Shown: positions 55,712-63,389 of the stretch, one piece after another | Layout of the letters: every line of letters begins with the position of its first letter | Position numbering within the stretch: the first letter of the stretch is position 1 | Origin: an uncultured Paenibacillaceae bacterium | GTDB lineage: Bacteria; Bacillota; Bacilli; Paenibacillales; DA-C8 | NCBI GenBank assembly: GCA_937957685.1 | Contig: CALGAO010000132.1 | Location: 1 to 64,000 of the forward strand | Reading direction: 5' to 3' | Length of the DNA stretch: 64,000 nucleotides | Notes under the pieces: model-generated | Databases searched by the model: none | What the model saw: only the letters and a program-made list of their open reading frames with translations | What the model was told of the DNA's origin: nothing | Program-made: the position numbers and the translations under genes

Positions 55712-55945
55712 ATGAAGAAATCGATCATGCAAGATCTGGCGAAGCTCGCCGCAGAGAGGCTGATCTACACGCTGGAGACGCCGCGCGAGGTGAGGCGTGA
55801 GCAGCGGGCTCAGCGACGCCTGCAGCGGGAGCCGTGGACGATGAGATATTTCGGGATGTTGCCGCTGTCTCTGCACGTCTGGTGGTCCGGCCGGAGGAAC
55901 CGTCGGGTCAAGAACGAAGAGGTACAGGAAGTCAGCATAGACTGA
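55712..55945 (+). CDS. yqzE: YqzE-like small protein
   Basis: 77 residues, very basic. The pattern (a short helix, then TPREVRREQRAQRR, then PWTMRYFGMLPLSLHVWW) resembles B. subtilis YqzE, encoded near the comG operon; no function is known. No competence gene is nearby here. GGAGG directly abuts ATG 55712; ATG 55727, 15 bases later, may be the real start. Confidence 0.65.
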   Translation: MKKSIMQDLAKLAAERLIYTLETPREVRREQRAQRRLQREPWTMRYFGMLPLSLHVWWSGRRNRRVKNEEVQEVSID

Positions 55946-55993
55946 CGGATGGATTTTAACGGAATGTCGAATCGTTATTAGCGGTTCTTCCAA

Positions 55994-56172
55994 TGAAGTT
56001 AAAAAATGAACTTCAACGCCTTTTCAAAAACGTTGATATGACCAAAGAAGTAAAAAATTTAACTTTATTGTCCGAATTGGCGGTCGAAAAACCGGGATTC
56101 TAGTTATATTTTTAACTACATCCAGTAAAACATACGCTTGCAGCCTGGCATGAAGTTAAAAAATGAACTTCA
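55994..56172. repeat. Palindrome array 2: four copies, 52-53 bp period
   Basis: Palindromes centred near 56004, 56056, 56109 and 56161. The first and fourth contain GAAGTTAAAAAATGAACTTC; the second is GAAGTAAAAAATTTAACTTT; the third is TAGTTATATTTTTAACTA. It lies between the convergent YqzE-like and exported-protein genes. Confidence 0.9.
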
Positions 56173-56212
56173 TTTGTTCGCAACGATGGCGAAAGGGTTG
56201 ACCCTGCGATAA

Positions 56213-56250
56213 ATGACGGAAAACCTGTGTTGGCTTTCCGTCATTTTTCA
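56213..56250. terminator. Bidirectional terminator
   Basis: TGACGGAAA (56214-56222) pairs with TTTCCGTCA (56235-56243), followed by TTTTTC; A's precede it on the + strand. Confidence 0.75.
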
Positions 56251-56288
56251 TTTGAGGGACTTTTGACGAAAACTCCGCGTTGGCAGGT

Positions 56289-57290
56289 TCAGTCCTGTTC
56301 AAGGTAGATGCGGCCGTAGCGCACGGCATCGATCAGCGGAACATAGCGGAGTCCTTCGCTGTAGATGAGCAGATACGCCTCCGCCTTTTCCCATCTCGCA
56401 TAGCCGATGATCGGGTAAGGCAGCAGCACGAGGTCGTCATACAGCTCCACGGTGAGCGTGAGTCTCTGCTTGTGGCGCAGCGGTTCGATCACATCATCGA
56501 TCGTGGTCACACGGATCGGATCTTCCACGATCCACCCGAGATCTTCATAGGGGTCAAATCTCGGCAGCTGCATCTTGTCCTCCAGCTCGGTAAGCATGGT
56601 AGGGACGTATTTGATCTCGTCATTGGATCTGCCTGCGGGGTCTTTGGTCAACGGGTATTGCTCGCCGGTGAAGGCATCGAAATAGGCCGTCAGCCTGCGC
56701 TCCTCATCCCGCACCTTCCAGTAAGCGGCGAACGGGTACAGGTAATGGCGCTGGATGACAAGCGGCAAATGCCCAGGGTCAGCCTGGGTTGGTGTGGATT
56801 CGGTCGCGCCCGGATGGGCGAGCATCGCGCTGAGCTGGTCGACGGTGACCTGGGATTCGATCAACCCAATCTGCACGAGGCTCGCCCGCAGCGTCTCCAG
56901 ATGGAAGATCGGCTGTTCTCCTACGCCGTACTCCGCCAGACGGAAGCCTCCGTCTTCAAGCGCGTGGATGATCAGATATCCGATCGGCGTCTGTTGGTCC
57001 AGCACATGCACGAGCCAGCCGTGCGTGCCTGGTCCGAGCGGCTCGATGTGGAAGGTCGCCTCCTGCCAGGGCACGAGCTTGTGTTCTTCGGCGATGATGC
57101 GTATCCACATGGCAACCGTCTCGTGCAGGTCCGCCTTCGGATCGGTTTCCTGCAGCGTCAGATCCGGTTTGGTCTCGACCGCTTCCGGATCAGCTGTCTG
57201 CGGCAGCGTGGCGGCGTAGGGTCTGGATGAGGACATCAGGAGCAGCAACAATACAGCAGCGATGGTCAGGAGCAGCTTGCGCAGCTTCAT
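56289..57290 (-). CDS. Unidentified exported protein
   Basis: 333 residues. A signal peptide (about 1-27, LLLLLMSSSRPYAA) precedes a mature part of mixed alpha/beta character. One block, GYLIIHALEDGGFRLAEYGVG, recalls prodomains of secreted cysteine peptidases, and its other parts resemble small surface modules, but no family is certain. A signal-peptide start fits ATG 57290. Confidence 0.75.
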   Translation of the reverse strand: MKLRKLLLTIAAVLLLLLMSSSRPYAATLPQTADPEAVETKPDLTLQETDPKADLHETVAMWIRIIAEEHKLVPWQEATFHIEPLGPGTHGWLVHVLDQQTPIGYLIIHALEDGGFRLAEYGVGEQPIFHLETLRASLVQIGLIESQVTVDQLSAMLAHPGATESTPTQADPGHLPLVIQRHYLYPFAAYWKVRDEERRLTAYFDAFTGEQYPLTKDPAGRSNDEIKYVPTMLTELEDKMQLPRFDPYEDLGWIVEDPIRVTTIDDVIEPLRHKQRLTLTVELYDDLVLLPYPIIGYARWEKAEAYLLIYSEGLRYVPLIDAVRYGRIYLEQD

Positions 57291-57613
57291 GGTTTGTATG
57301 GCTCACTTCCTTTCATTTGTCCGTCGAATGCTTTCATTCACCAGGAACAGGATGAACCGGACCGGGCCTCTCCGAGGATGGATGCATGTGGCGAGTTCTT
57401 GTTGTTGATGCGCTACCCCAGTCGTGGTCATGTCCAGTGGCTCACTTCCATCCATCCGTGATGGACAGGCTGTACGCAGCTCCGGCAGTGGCGCTGTTAC
57501 CGACCGTCCGGAGTTGGACAAGCTGGTAATGCCTATCGTATACCGTTTGCTCCGAGAAGGCTGTTAGAACGTGTCAGCGACCGCTTATTTTTTTCTGGCA
57601 TGATATGCCACTC
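57291..57613. other. Intergenic region, nothing recognised
   Basis: 323 bases between two minus-strand genes. It contains no clear coding frame, terminator or known operator. GGCTCACTTCC occurs twice (about 57299 and 57438). It should hold the promoter of the exported-protein gene. Confidence 0.5.
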
Positions 57614-58636
57614 TTACATTCGATTCGCCAAGTTTCTGCGGGTACCCGGGGGACTGAGCAGATGGAAGACGCCGCAGCCTGTGGCGGAGACGATGATGCG
57701 CGGCTTGTACTGCCAGGCGATCTCCTCCTGTCTGGCGCGGTATTCCTGCTCGATCGTCGATTTTTCTTGGTCGTCTTTCGAATTTTGTATCATTTCCTGA
57801 TAGTAGTGTTCGATTCGATGCAGTTCGTCAGCCATGCGCTCCTCCGCTTGCCTGGCCCAGCTGTGCTCCTGGGATCTCACGTAACGCTCCACGTATTGCT
57901 CCAGCTCTGCGACAGCGCGCTGCAGGCTGATCATCTCGCTGATGTGCGTGTGCGCGGGCAGCTTCGGGGAGAGCGGGCGATGCTTCACCGCCTCATGGAA
58001 GCCGTTCACGATCTCGCCGGTCGACAGGCAGATGGCGAGGGAGTGCAGCTCGTCGCGCTTGACGTCGCAGGTGTATTCGATCTTGTAGTTGACATTCAGA
58101 TACGACAGGTAACGGAGCGACTGTCCGGGAAGCACGGACTGGTTGTCGGGCTGCTCGTACAGGTGAACGTATTTGCCTTTGAGTTTGGCGGAGGAGAAGA
58201 TCTGGTTCAGGCGGCCGCTGCCGAAGGTGACAGGTTCCTGGCGAACCCGGTTATGTCCTGCTCCAGGTGAGAATCCGAAGTAACGCGCGAGAATCGACGT
58301 TTGTCCCGCCTGCTGTCCGATCGCATCCGCCGCGCTGTTGCCGCCAGATGCATGGCCAGGTGAAGGCGATGGTCGGCCGGGCGATCTTGCCGGGGGCTTG
58401 CGCTGTTCCTGCAAACGCTCGAACTGCTCCTGATCGAACACGAAGGTGATCGACATCGTCTCCGGCTCAGCGCCGGTACGCTCGACGAAGCTCCAGTAAT
58501 ATGGCCGGTTCATGAGCGCCTTGTCCGCTTCAGGCGACAGCTTGACCGTGATATAGGCGGGATGGTGCTCCAGCACCTGGCTGCCGGTTGCCTCCAGATA
58601 GCGGGAAACGTAGTCCCGGATTTGATCGGTATTCAT
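57614..58636 (-). CDS. yqhG: YqhG family protein
   Basis: 340 residues. N-terminal RDYVSRYLEATGSQVLEHHPAYITVKLSPEADK and a central VTFGSGRLNQIFSSAK..G.YV.LYE block match the YqhG family of Bacillota, whose function is unknown. A Pro/Ser/Gly-rich insertion (about 78-105) may be a linker. The C-terminal half is a coiled-coil-like region. It lies downstream of the SNF2 helicase gene on the same strand, as yqhG and yqhH are linked in B. subtilis. Confidence 0.85.
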   Translation of the reverse strand: MNTDQIRDYVSRYLEATGSQVLEHHPAYITVKLSPEADKALMNRPYYWSFVERTGAEPETMSITFVFDQEQFERLQEQRKPPARSPGRPSPSPGHASGGNSAADAIGQQAGQTSILARYFGFSPGAGHNRVRQEPVTFGSGRLNQIFSSAKLKGKYVHLYEQPDNQSVLPGQSLRYLSYLNVNYKIEYTCDVKRDELHSLAICLSTGEIVNGFHEAVKHRPLSPKLPAHTHISEMISLQRAVAELEQYVERYVRSQEHSWARQAEERMADELHRIEHYYQEMIQNSKDDQEKSTIEQEYRARQEEIAWQYKPRIIVSATGCGVFHLLSPPGTRRNLANRM

Positions 58637-58724
58637 CTCTGCATCAAGCCTCCGGTTGGAGCGATGGTGGTATGGGTGCCCTCTGCCCGACTGCAGGCAT
58701 CGCGGCAGGAGGGATGACCGTTAG

Positions 58725-60491
58725 CTAACCGTTCGTGGGAATCGTCCCCGCAGGTATGCCGCTTGCCTGGCGGTCGCCAGCGATTTGTTGCCTGGTTCGG
58801 GCGTAGGTGTCGCCGATGCGCGCGATGCTGCGGCGCAGTTCGTCCTCGTTGCGCGCTTCGAGCATCACCTTGTACAGATCCTGCTCGAGGGAGGACGATT
58901 GCTCCATGCGCTCGAGGATTTCATCCAGCTCGCCGATGACGAGCTCGAACATATTGATTTTCTCGTGCAGGAGGTTGACGATATGTTCCTCGATCGTGCC
59001 GAGGGTGGACAGGTTATAGATGCTCACATCATGCTCCTGGCCCAGGCGATGGATGCGGCCGATGCGTTGCTCGACGCGCATCGGATTCCAGGGCAGGTCG
59101 AAATTGATGATGCGGTTGCAGAACTGGAGGTTGATTCCTTCACCGCCGGCTTCGGTGGCCACGAGGATCTGCGCGCGGCCGCGGAACAGGTCCATCATCC
59201 AGTCCTTCTTGCCGCGGTTCATGCCCCCGCGGTAGGGCACCGCGATCAGGTTGTGCTGTTTGAAGAAATGCAGCAGGTACTCCTGCGTCGCCCGGTATTC
59301 GGTGAAGACGATCACCTTGTCGTCGATTTCGCGGATCAGCTCCATCGTCTTCTCCGCTTTCGTATTCGCCTTGATCTGCTTGATCTTGTTCACCAGTTCC
59401 CAGATTTTCGGGCGGAGCGGCGAATCCTCCGCTGTCTTCTTGAACAGATTGACGAGGGTGAGGAAGACGGCATCCCGGCTGGAGCAAACCTCACGCTGCA
59501 GGGTGACCAGCGACAGGATGCTGCTCAGATCGCCTCCCGCCTCCTCATACCGTCCGCGCACGAAATCGGTGACGCTGTCGTACAGCTCCTGCTCTTCCGG
59601 CGACAGGCGAAGCGGGATATTCTTGACGTGACGCTTCGTGAAGCTGACATTGCCATCGGCGCGGCGATTGCGGATCATTACCTTGGACAGTTCCTGCTGC
59701 AACAGTTTCTCGTTCTTCGGCACGCGTTTGTCCACGACGTAGGTCTCGTTGAAGCTGGATTGCCCTCCCAGCTGACCAGGCTTGAGCAGGGTGATCAGGT
59801 TGAACAGCTCGCCGAGGTCGTTTTGCACGGGTGTCGCCGTCAGCAGCAGGCAGTATTTCTTGCGGATGGCGGCCACGAACTGGTAGTTGGCGGTTTTTTT
59901 GTTTTTCAGCTTGTGCGCTTCGTCGATGATGAGCATGTCGTAGTCGAGGTTCAGCACGATGTCGCGATGCGGTTCGCGCTTCGCCGTATCGATCGAGGCG
60001 ACGACGACATCGTATTGCTGCCACATGTATTCCTTCCTCTGCGCCACCGCGGGGATGCCGAACTTCTGATTGAGCTCCCGGACCCATTGCAGGACGAGAG
60101 ACGCCGGCACGAGGATGAGCACGCGGCGGACAAGGCCGCGAATCATGTATTCTTTCAGGATAAGCCCGGCTTCGATCGTCTTGCCCAGGCCCACCTCATC
60201 CGCGAGGATGGCGCGTCCGCGCATCTCGGAGATCACCTTGCGCGCTGTCTCGAGCTGGTGAGGGAGCGGCGTGAACTGCGACAGATGGGACAGGCATTGC
60301 AGGTCGTCGAAGTTGCGGATCGCCTGCACCTGCTCTGCCTCATACGCCAGGCGATAGAATGCCCACCGGTCCCACGGGCCGTTCTGCTCGAGGCGCGACG
60401 AAAGTTCATCCATCCAGTCGCGGTTGAAACAGATTTGCAGATGGTCGTTGATGTTGCGTATGTGAGGCGGCAAGACCGCTTTCGTCATCAT
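58725..60491 (-). CDS. yqhH: SNF2-type helicase, YqhH-like
   Basis: 588 residues. Helicase motif I is ADEVGLGKTIEAG, motif II DEAH, motif III LLTATPVQN, motif V ATEAGGEGINLQ and motif VI QRIGRIHRLGQ. This is the RapA-like SNF2 class. B. subtilis yqhH has the same relation to yqhG and lipM. Remodelling of nucleic-acid complexes is the family role; the target is unknown. ATG 60491 or 60488 follows AGGAGG. Confidence 0.9.
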   Translation of the reverse strand: MMTKAVLPPHIRNINDHLQICFNRDWMDELSSRLEQNGPWDRWAFYRLAYEAEQVQAIRNFDDLQCLSHLSQFTPLPHQLETARKVISEMRGRAILADEVGLGKTIEAGLILKEYMIRGLVRRVLILVPASLVLQWVRELNQKFGIPAVAQRKEYMWQQYDVVVASIDTAKREPHRDIVLNLDYDMLIIDEAHKLKNKKTANYQFVAAIRKKYCLLLTATPVQNDLGELFNLITLLKPGQLGGQSSFNETYVVDKRVPKNEKLLQQELSKVMIRNRRADGNVSFTKRHVKNIPLRLSPEEQELYDSVTDFVRGRYEEAGGDLSSILSLVTLQREVCSSRDAVFLTLVNLFKKTAEDSPLRPKIWELVNKIKQIKANTKAEKTMELIREIDDKVIVFTEYRATQEYLLHFFKQHNLIAVPYRGGMNRGKKDWMMDLFRGRAQILVATEAGGEGINLQFCNRIINFDLPWNPMRVEQRIGRIHRLGQEHDVSIYNLSTLGTIEEHIVNLLHEKINMFELVIGELDEILERMEQSSSLEQDLYKVMLEARNEDELRRSIARIGDTYARTRQQIAGDRQASGIPAGTIPTNG

Positions 60492-60607
60492 CCAGGTCCT
60501 CCTTATATGATCAGGCGCTAATAGTATTAACGGAATAGAAGCAATTCATAAGTGCGGAGCGATCGTGCGGATCGTCAGAGTCGGCATGCGCCATTTCGCA
60601 TCAGCAT

Positions 60608-60696
60608 GGGAGGTGTGAGAGACGAAAAAATCGTGTCTCGGGTTGGGGGCAACCGTCCTGGGAGGTGTGAGAGACGAAAAAATCGTGTCTCGGGGT
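60608..60696. repeat. Palindrome array 3: two copies, 52 bp period
   Basis: GGGAGGTGTGAGAGACGAAA... at about 60608 and 60660. Each unit contains GAGACGAAAAAATCGTGTCTC split by an A-run. Units are about 37 bases with 15-base spacers. It lies between the divergent helicase and lipM genes. Confidence 0.88.
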
Positions 60697-60856
60697 GAGT
60701 GCGACCTGCTGCTGTTGTGCTTTATGCAGAAATATCTGCTTGCAGGCATGCCTCGCGCGAGAAATACAAGCCGATGAAACGGACGATCTTTGGGTCCTGG
60801 TCTTCATTTGATATATAATAGGGAAGATCAAGTGAGGAGAAAGAGAGTGATACATC

Positions 60857-61699
60857 ATGATCACATGGCGCTACATCCGTTCCGGGGCGATGGACCCTGC
60901 CTGGAACATGGCGATAGATGAAGCAATCATGAACGCGGTGGCTGAAGGGGAAGCTCCGCCGACCCTTCGTTTCTACGGGTGGAAGCCTGCAACGCTGTCG
61001 ATCGGCTATTTCCAGAAGGCGGAGGATGAGGTGGATCTCGCGGCGGTGGAGGCCAGAGGCATCGGTTTCGTGCGGCGTCCGACCGGAGGACGGGCTGTGC
61101 TGCACGATCGGGAACTGACATACAGCATGATCCTTCCCGAGTCCTATCCGGATATGCCGAAGTCTGTTACCGAGTCCTATCGCATCCTGAGCACGGGCCT
61201 GCTGTATGGCTTCAGGAGACTCGGCTTGCAGGCGGACATGGTGACGCTGGCTGATGAGGCGGACAGGGCCAGGTATGCAACGATGGGCTCCGCCGCCTGC
61301 TTCGACTCACCGTCCTGGTACGAGCTTGTCGTCGAAGGGCGCAAGGTAGCCGGCAGCGCGCAGCTCAGGCAGAAAGGCGTTATCCTGCAGCATGGATCGG
61401 TCCTGCTCGATATGGATGTGGATGAACTGTTCGCATTGCTGTACTATCCGAATGAGCGGCTGCGCGAGCGTCTGAAGCGATCGTTCCGGGAGAAGGCGGT
61501 CGCGATCAATGACATCAAGCGTCAGTTGGGACAGCCGCCTGTGACGCTTGAAGATACGGAGGCAGCCTTCGAACAGGGCATCCCGGAAGGACTTGGCATC
61601 GAGCTTCAACCGGGCGAGCTGACCGAGCGCGAGCTGGCTGATGCGGAACAACTCGTCAAGGAGAAATACGGGAATCGGGCGTGGAATCTGAAACGGTGA
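60857..61699 (+). CDS. lipM: Octanoyltransferase LipM
   Basis: Transfers octanoate from acyl carrier protein to GcvH in lipoate synthesis. 280 residues of the lipoate ligase/BPL fold. RRPTGGRAVLHDRELTYS is the ligand-loop block, and the catalytic Cys lies in GSAACFDSPSWYE. In B. subtilis yqhM (lipM) sits in the yqhG-yqhH-gcv region; here the gcv genes are missing from between. ATG 60857 follows an AG-rich site. Confidence 0.9.
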   Translation: MITWRYIRSGAMDPAWNMAIDEAIMNAVAEGEAPPTLRFYGWKPATLSIGYFQKAEDEVDLAAVEARGIGFVRRPTGGRAVLHDRELTYSMILPESYPDMPKSVTESYRILSTGLLYGFRRLGLQADMVTLADEADRARYATMGSAACFDSPSWYELVVEGRKVAGSAQLRQKGVILQHGSVLLDMDVDELFALLYYPNERLRERLKRSFREKAVAINDIKRQLGQPPVTLEDTEAAFEQGIPEGLGIELQPGELTERELADAEQLVKEKYGNRAWNLKR

Positions 61700-61758
61700 T
61701 ACGGGGCCAATTAGAGGACGCTTCTGAGTGGCGGCAAGATCGGATCTCGGGCGGTCGT

Positions 61759-61890
61759 GATCGCTGATGAGGTGCGTGGCAGGCGACAACGTCGATTCAC
61801 GGGGCGTCATGATTGCCGATCAGACACAAGAGGCGGTTACGTCGGAACGGTACGGCCGGAATCGCCGATGAGCTCAGAGAGGCGGCATCG
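61759..61890. repeat. Degenerate repeat, three copies, about 50 bp period
   Basis: GATCGCTGATGAG (61759), GATTGCCGATCAG (61811) and AATCGCCGATGAG (61860) recur at 52 and 49 bases, the last two each followed by AGAGGCGG. Otherwise nothing is recognised in the 346 bases between lipM and dat. Confidence 0.5.
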
Positions 61891-62045
61891 CCGTCTCTCG
61901 GCCATCGCGAACACCGCACGCTGCAGCACGGCTTCTGTACAACTGCCGCACATTGGCGCACATTCACAACACAACCGCCTTACCTCTGAATCTGCCCACA
62001 TGAGGTGAACGCGCGTCGGGAGCAGCGCACGGCAGTGACTGCCGT

Positions 62046-62888
62046 TCACAGCGCGCGTATCGTCCGCTCGAACGCCTCCTGCAGCCGAAGCGTGATCTCG
62101 CCGGGCTTGCCGCTGCCGACCTTCCTTCCGTCGATCTCGACGACCGGCGTGATCTCCGCGGTCGTGCTGGTGATGAACGCTTCGTCAGCTTCGGCCATTT
62201 CGCTGAGCGTGAACGCCTCCTCCGCGACGGGGATCGCCAGCTCGCTCGCCAGCCGCAGCACGACCAGCCTGGTGATGCCGTGCAGGATCCACTGATTCGC
62301 AGGATGCGTGCGGAGGACGCCGTCCTTGACGATCATCACGTTCGATGAACTGCACTCGGTCACCCTGCCATTCCGATGAAAGATCACTTCACCCGCACCG
62401 CGCTGTGTGGCCTGACTGCGGGCCAGGGTGTTCGGCAGCAGATTGAGCGTCTTCAGGTCACAGCGGTGCCAGCGAATATCCTCTGCGGTTACGGCTGTAA
62501 TGCCGCTCCGAATCGCTTCCAGCGGCCTCTCCATCGGTGAGCAGCAGGCATACAGCACCGGCTTCAGTCCTTCGGGGATCACATGAGCGCGCGGCGCGAC
62601 ACCTCTCGTGATCTGAAGGTATAGGATGCCTTCCCGGACGTCTGACCGCTGCAGCAATTCCTGAAGCCGATTCAGAAGCGCATCTGGCGCACAAGGCAGC
62701 TCGATCATGACGCCCTGCGTGCTGCGAACCAGTCTCTGCATGTGCGCTTCGGCCTCATACAGCTTACCGTTATAGATGCGAAACACCTCATAGATCCCGT
62801 CGCCAAACACATAACCTCTATCGTCAGGTGAGATGCTCACCTCTTGCTTCGATATGATGCGATCCTGGAACAGAACCGGTCGGTCCAT
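62046..62888 (-). CDS. dat: D-amino-acid aminotransferase (class IV, PLP)
   Basis: Makes D-amino acids such as D-Glu and D-Ala for peptidoglycan. 280 residues. The fold-type IV pattern is closely like Bacillus D-AAT: DRGYVFGDGIYEV, the PLP Lys in DLKTLNLLPN, RNGRVTECSSSNV and ITSTTAEITPV. ATG 62888 is chosen because GGGAGTG lies upstream and the protein then starts like the family; the longer frame to 63176 is very unlikely coding. Confidence 0.88.
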   Translation of the reverse strand: MDRPVLFQDRIISKQEVSISPDDRGYVFGDGIYEVFRIYNGKLYEAEAHMQRLVRSTQGVMIELPCAPDALLNRLQELLQRSDVREGILYLQITRGVAPRAHVIPEGLKPVLYACCSPMERPLEAIRSGITAVTAEDIRWHRCDLKTLNLLPNTLARSQATQRGAGEVIFHRNGRVTECSSSNVMIVKDGVLRTHPANQWILHGITRLVVLRLASELAIPVAEEAFTLSEMAEADEAFITSTTAEITPVVEIDGRKVGSGKPGEITLRLQEAFERTIRAL

Positions 62889-63190
62889 TACACCACACTC
62901 CCCGACATGGACAGTAATATCCATAAGATAGCAAACGTTCGGACTTTGTGTAAAGCGCACAGCTGACAGGTTAATTTTCCCACTCCCGGCTTTCTTGACT
63001 ATCCGTATCACACGAGATAGAATTATCTTCTCATTCGATAGTCCCAAAAAACGATGGTTAAAAAATCGAATAATGTCGAAATGTAAAATTTGGCACGAAT
63101 CATCAAAAATCGAGATATTAAGAGAAAAACGGAGATAATAGAATGTAACGGAGGGTTGTGATGTGAATTTAAACATCGGACAACTAGCAT

Positions 63191-63204
63191 CACAATATAT
63201 AGTG
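63191..63204. promoter_or_regulatory. NrdR box
   Basis: CACAATATATAGTG differs in one W position from the palindromic NrdR consensus ACACWATATATWGTGT. A possible -10, TAAAAT, is at 63208-63213. A second, degenerate site may lie near 63252. Confidence 0.65.
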
Positions 63205-63305
63205 GTGTAAAATGATACTCACATACAACATCTTGTTGTTGCTACATACGATATCTTGCACCTGGCGCAAAGAATGAACGAGACAGGCGAAAATTGCTTT
63301 TTTCG

Positions 63306-63332
63306 GGCGAAAATCGCCGTTTTTCATTTTTT
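63306..63332 (+). terminator. Hairpin with T-run in the nrdJ leader
   Basis: GGCGA-AAA-TCGCC (63306-63318), followed by GTTTTTCATTTTTTG. It lies between the NrdR box and the nrdJ start, so it could attenuate nrdJ transcription or end a short upstream transcript. Confidence 0.5.
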
Positions 63333-63389
63333 GTGCGCATGTTTGTGCGGTTTGATCGAATACCTTACTTGTTGGGGAGGAAGTTGTGA

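Larger units (their letters stand above)
62889..63389. other. Intergenic region upstream of dat and nrdJ
   Basis: AT-rich. It holds the dat promoter region, an NrdR box and a T-rich hairpin (listed separately). No B12 riboswitch box is visible. Confidence 0.5.

Noticed and set aside
57595..57613. Terminator hairpin TGGCAT-ATC-ATGCCA after yqhG
   Set aside because: The T-run lies on the wrong side for minus-strand transcription.
62889..63176. N-terminal extension of the aminotransferase
   Set aside because: AT-rich, with unusual residues, and upstream of a well-placed start at 62888 that matches the family.
63205..63389. Cobalamin riboswitch upstream of nrdJ
   Set aside because: No B12-box-like sequence; the stretch is too short for the aptamer.
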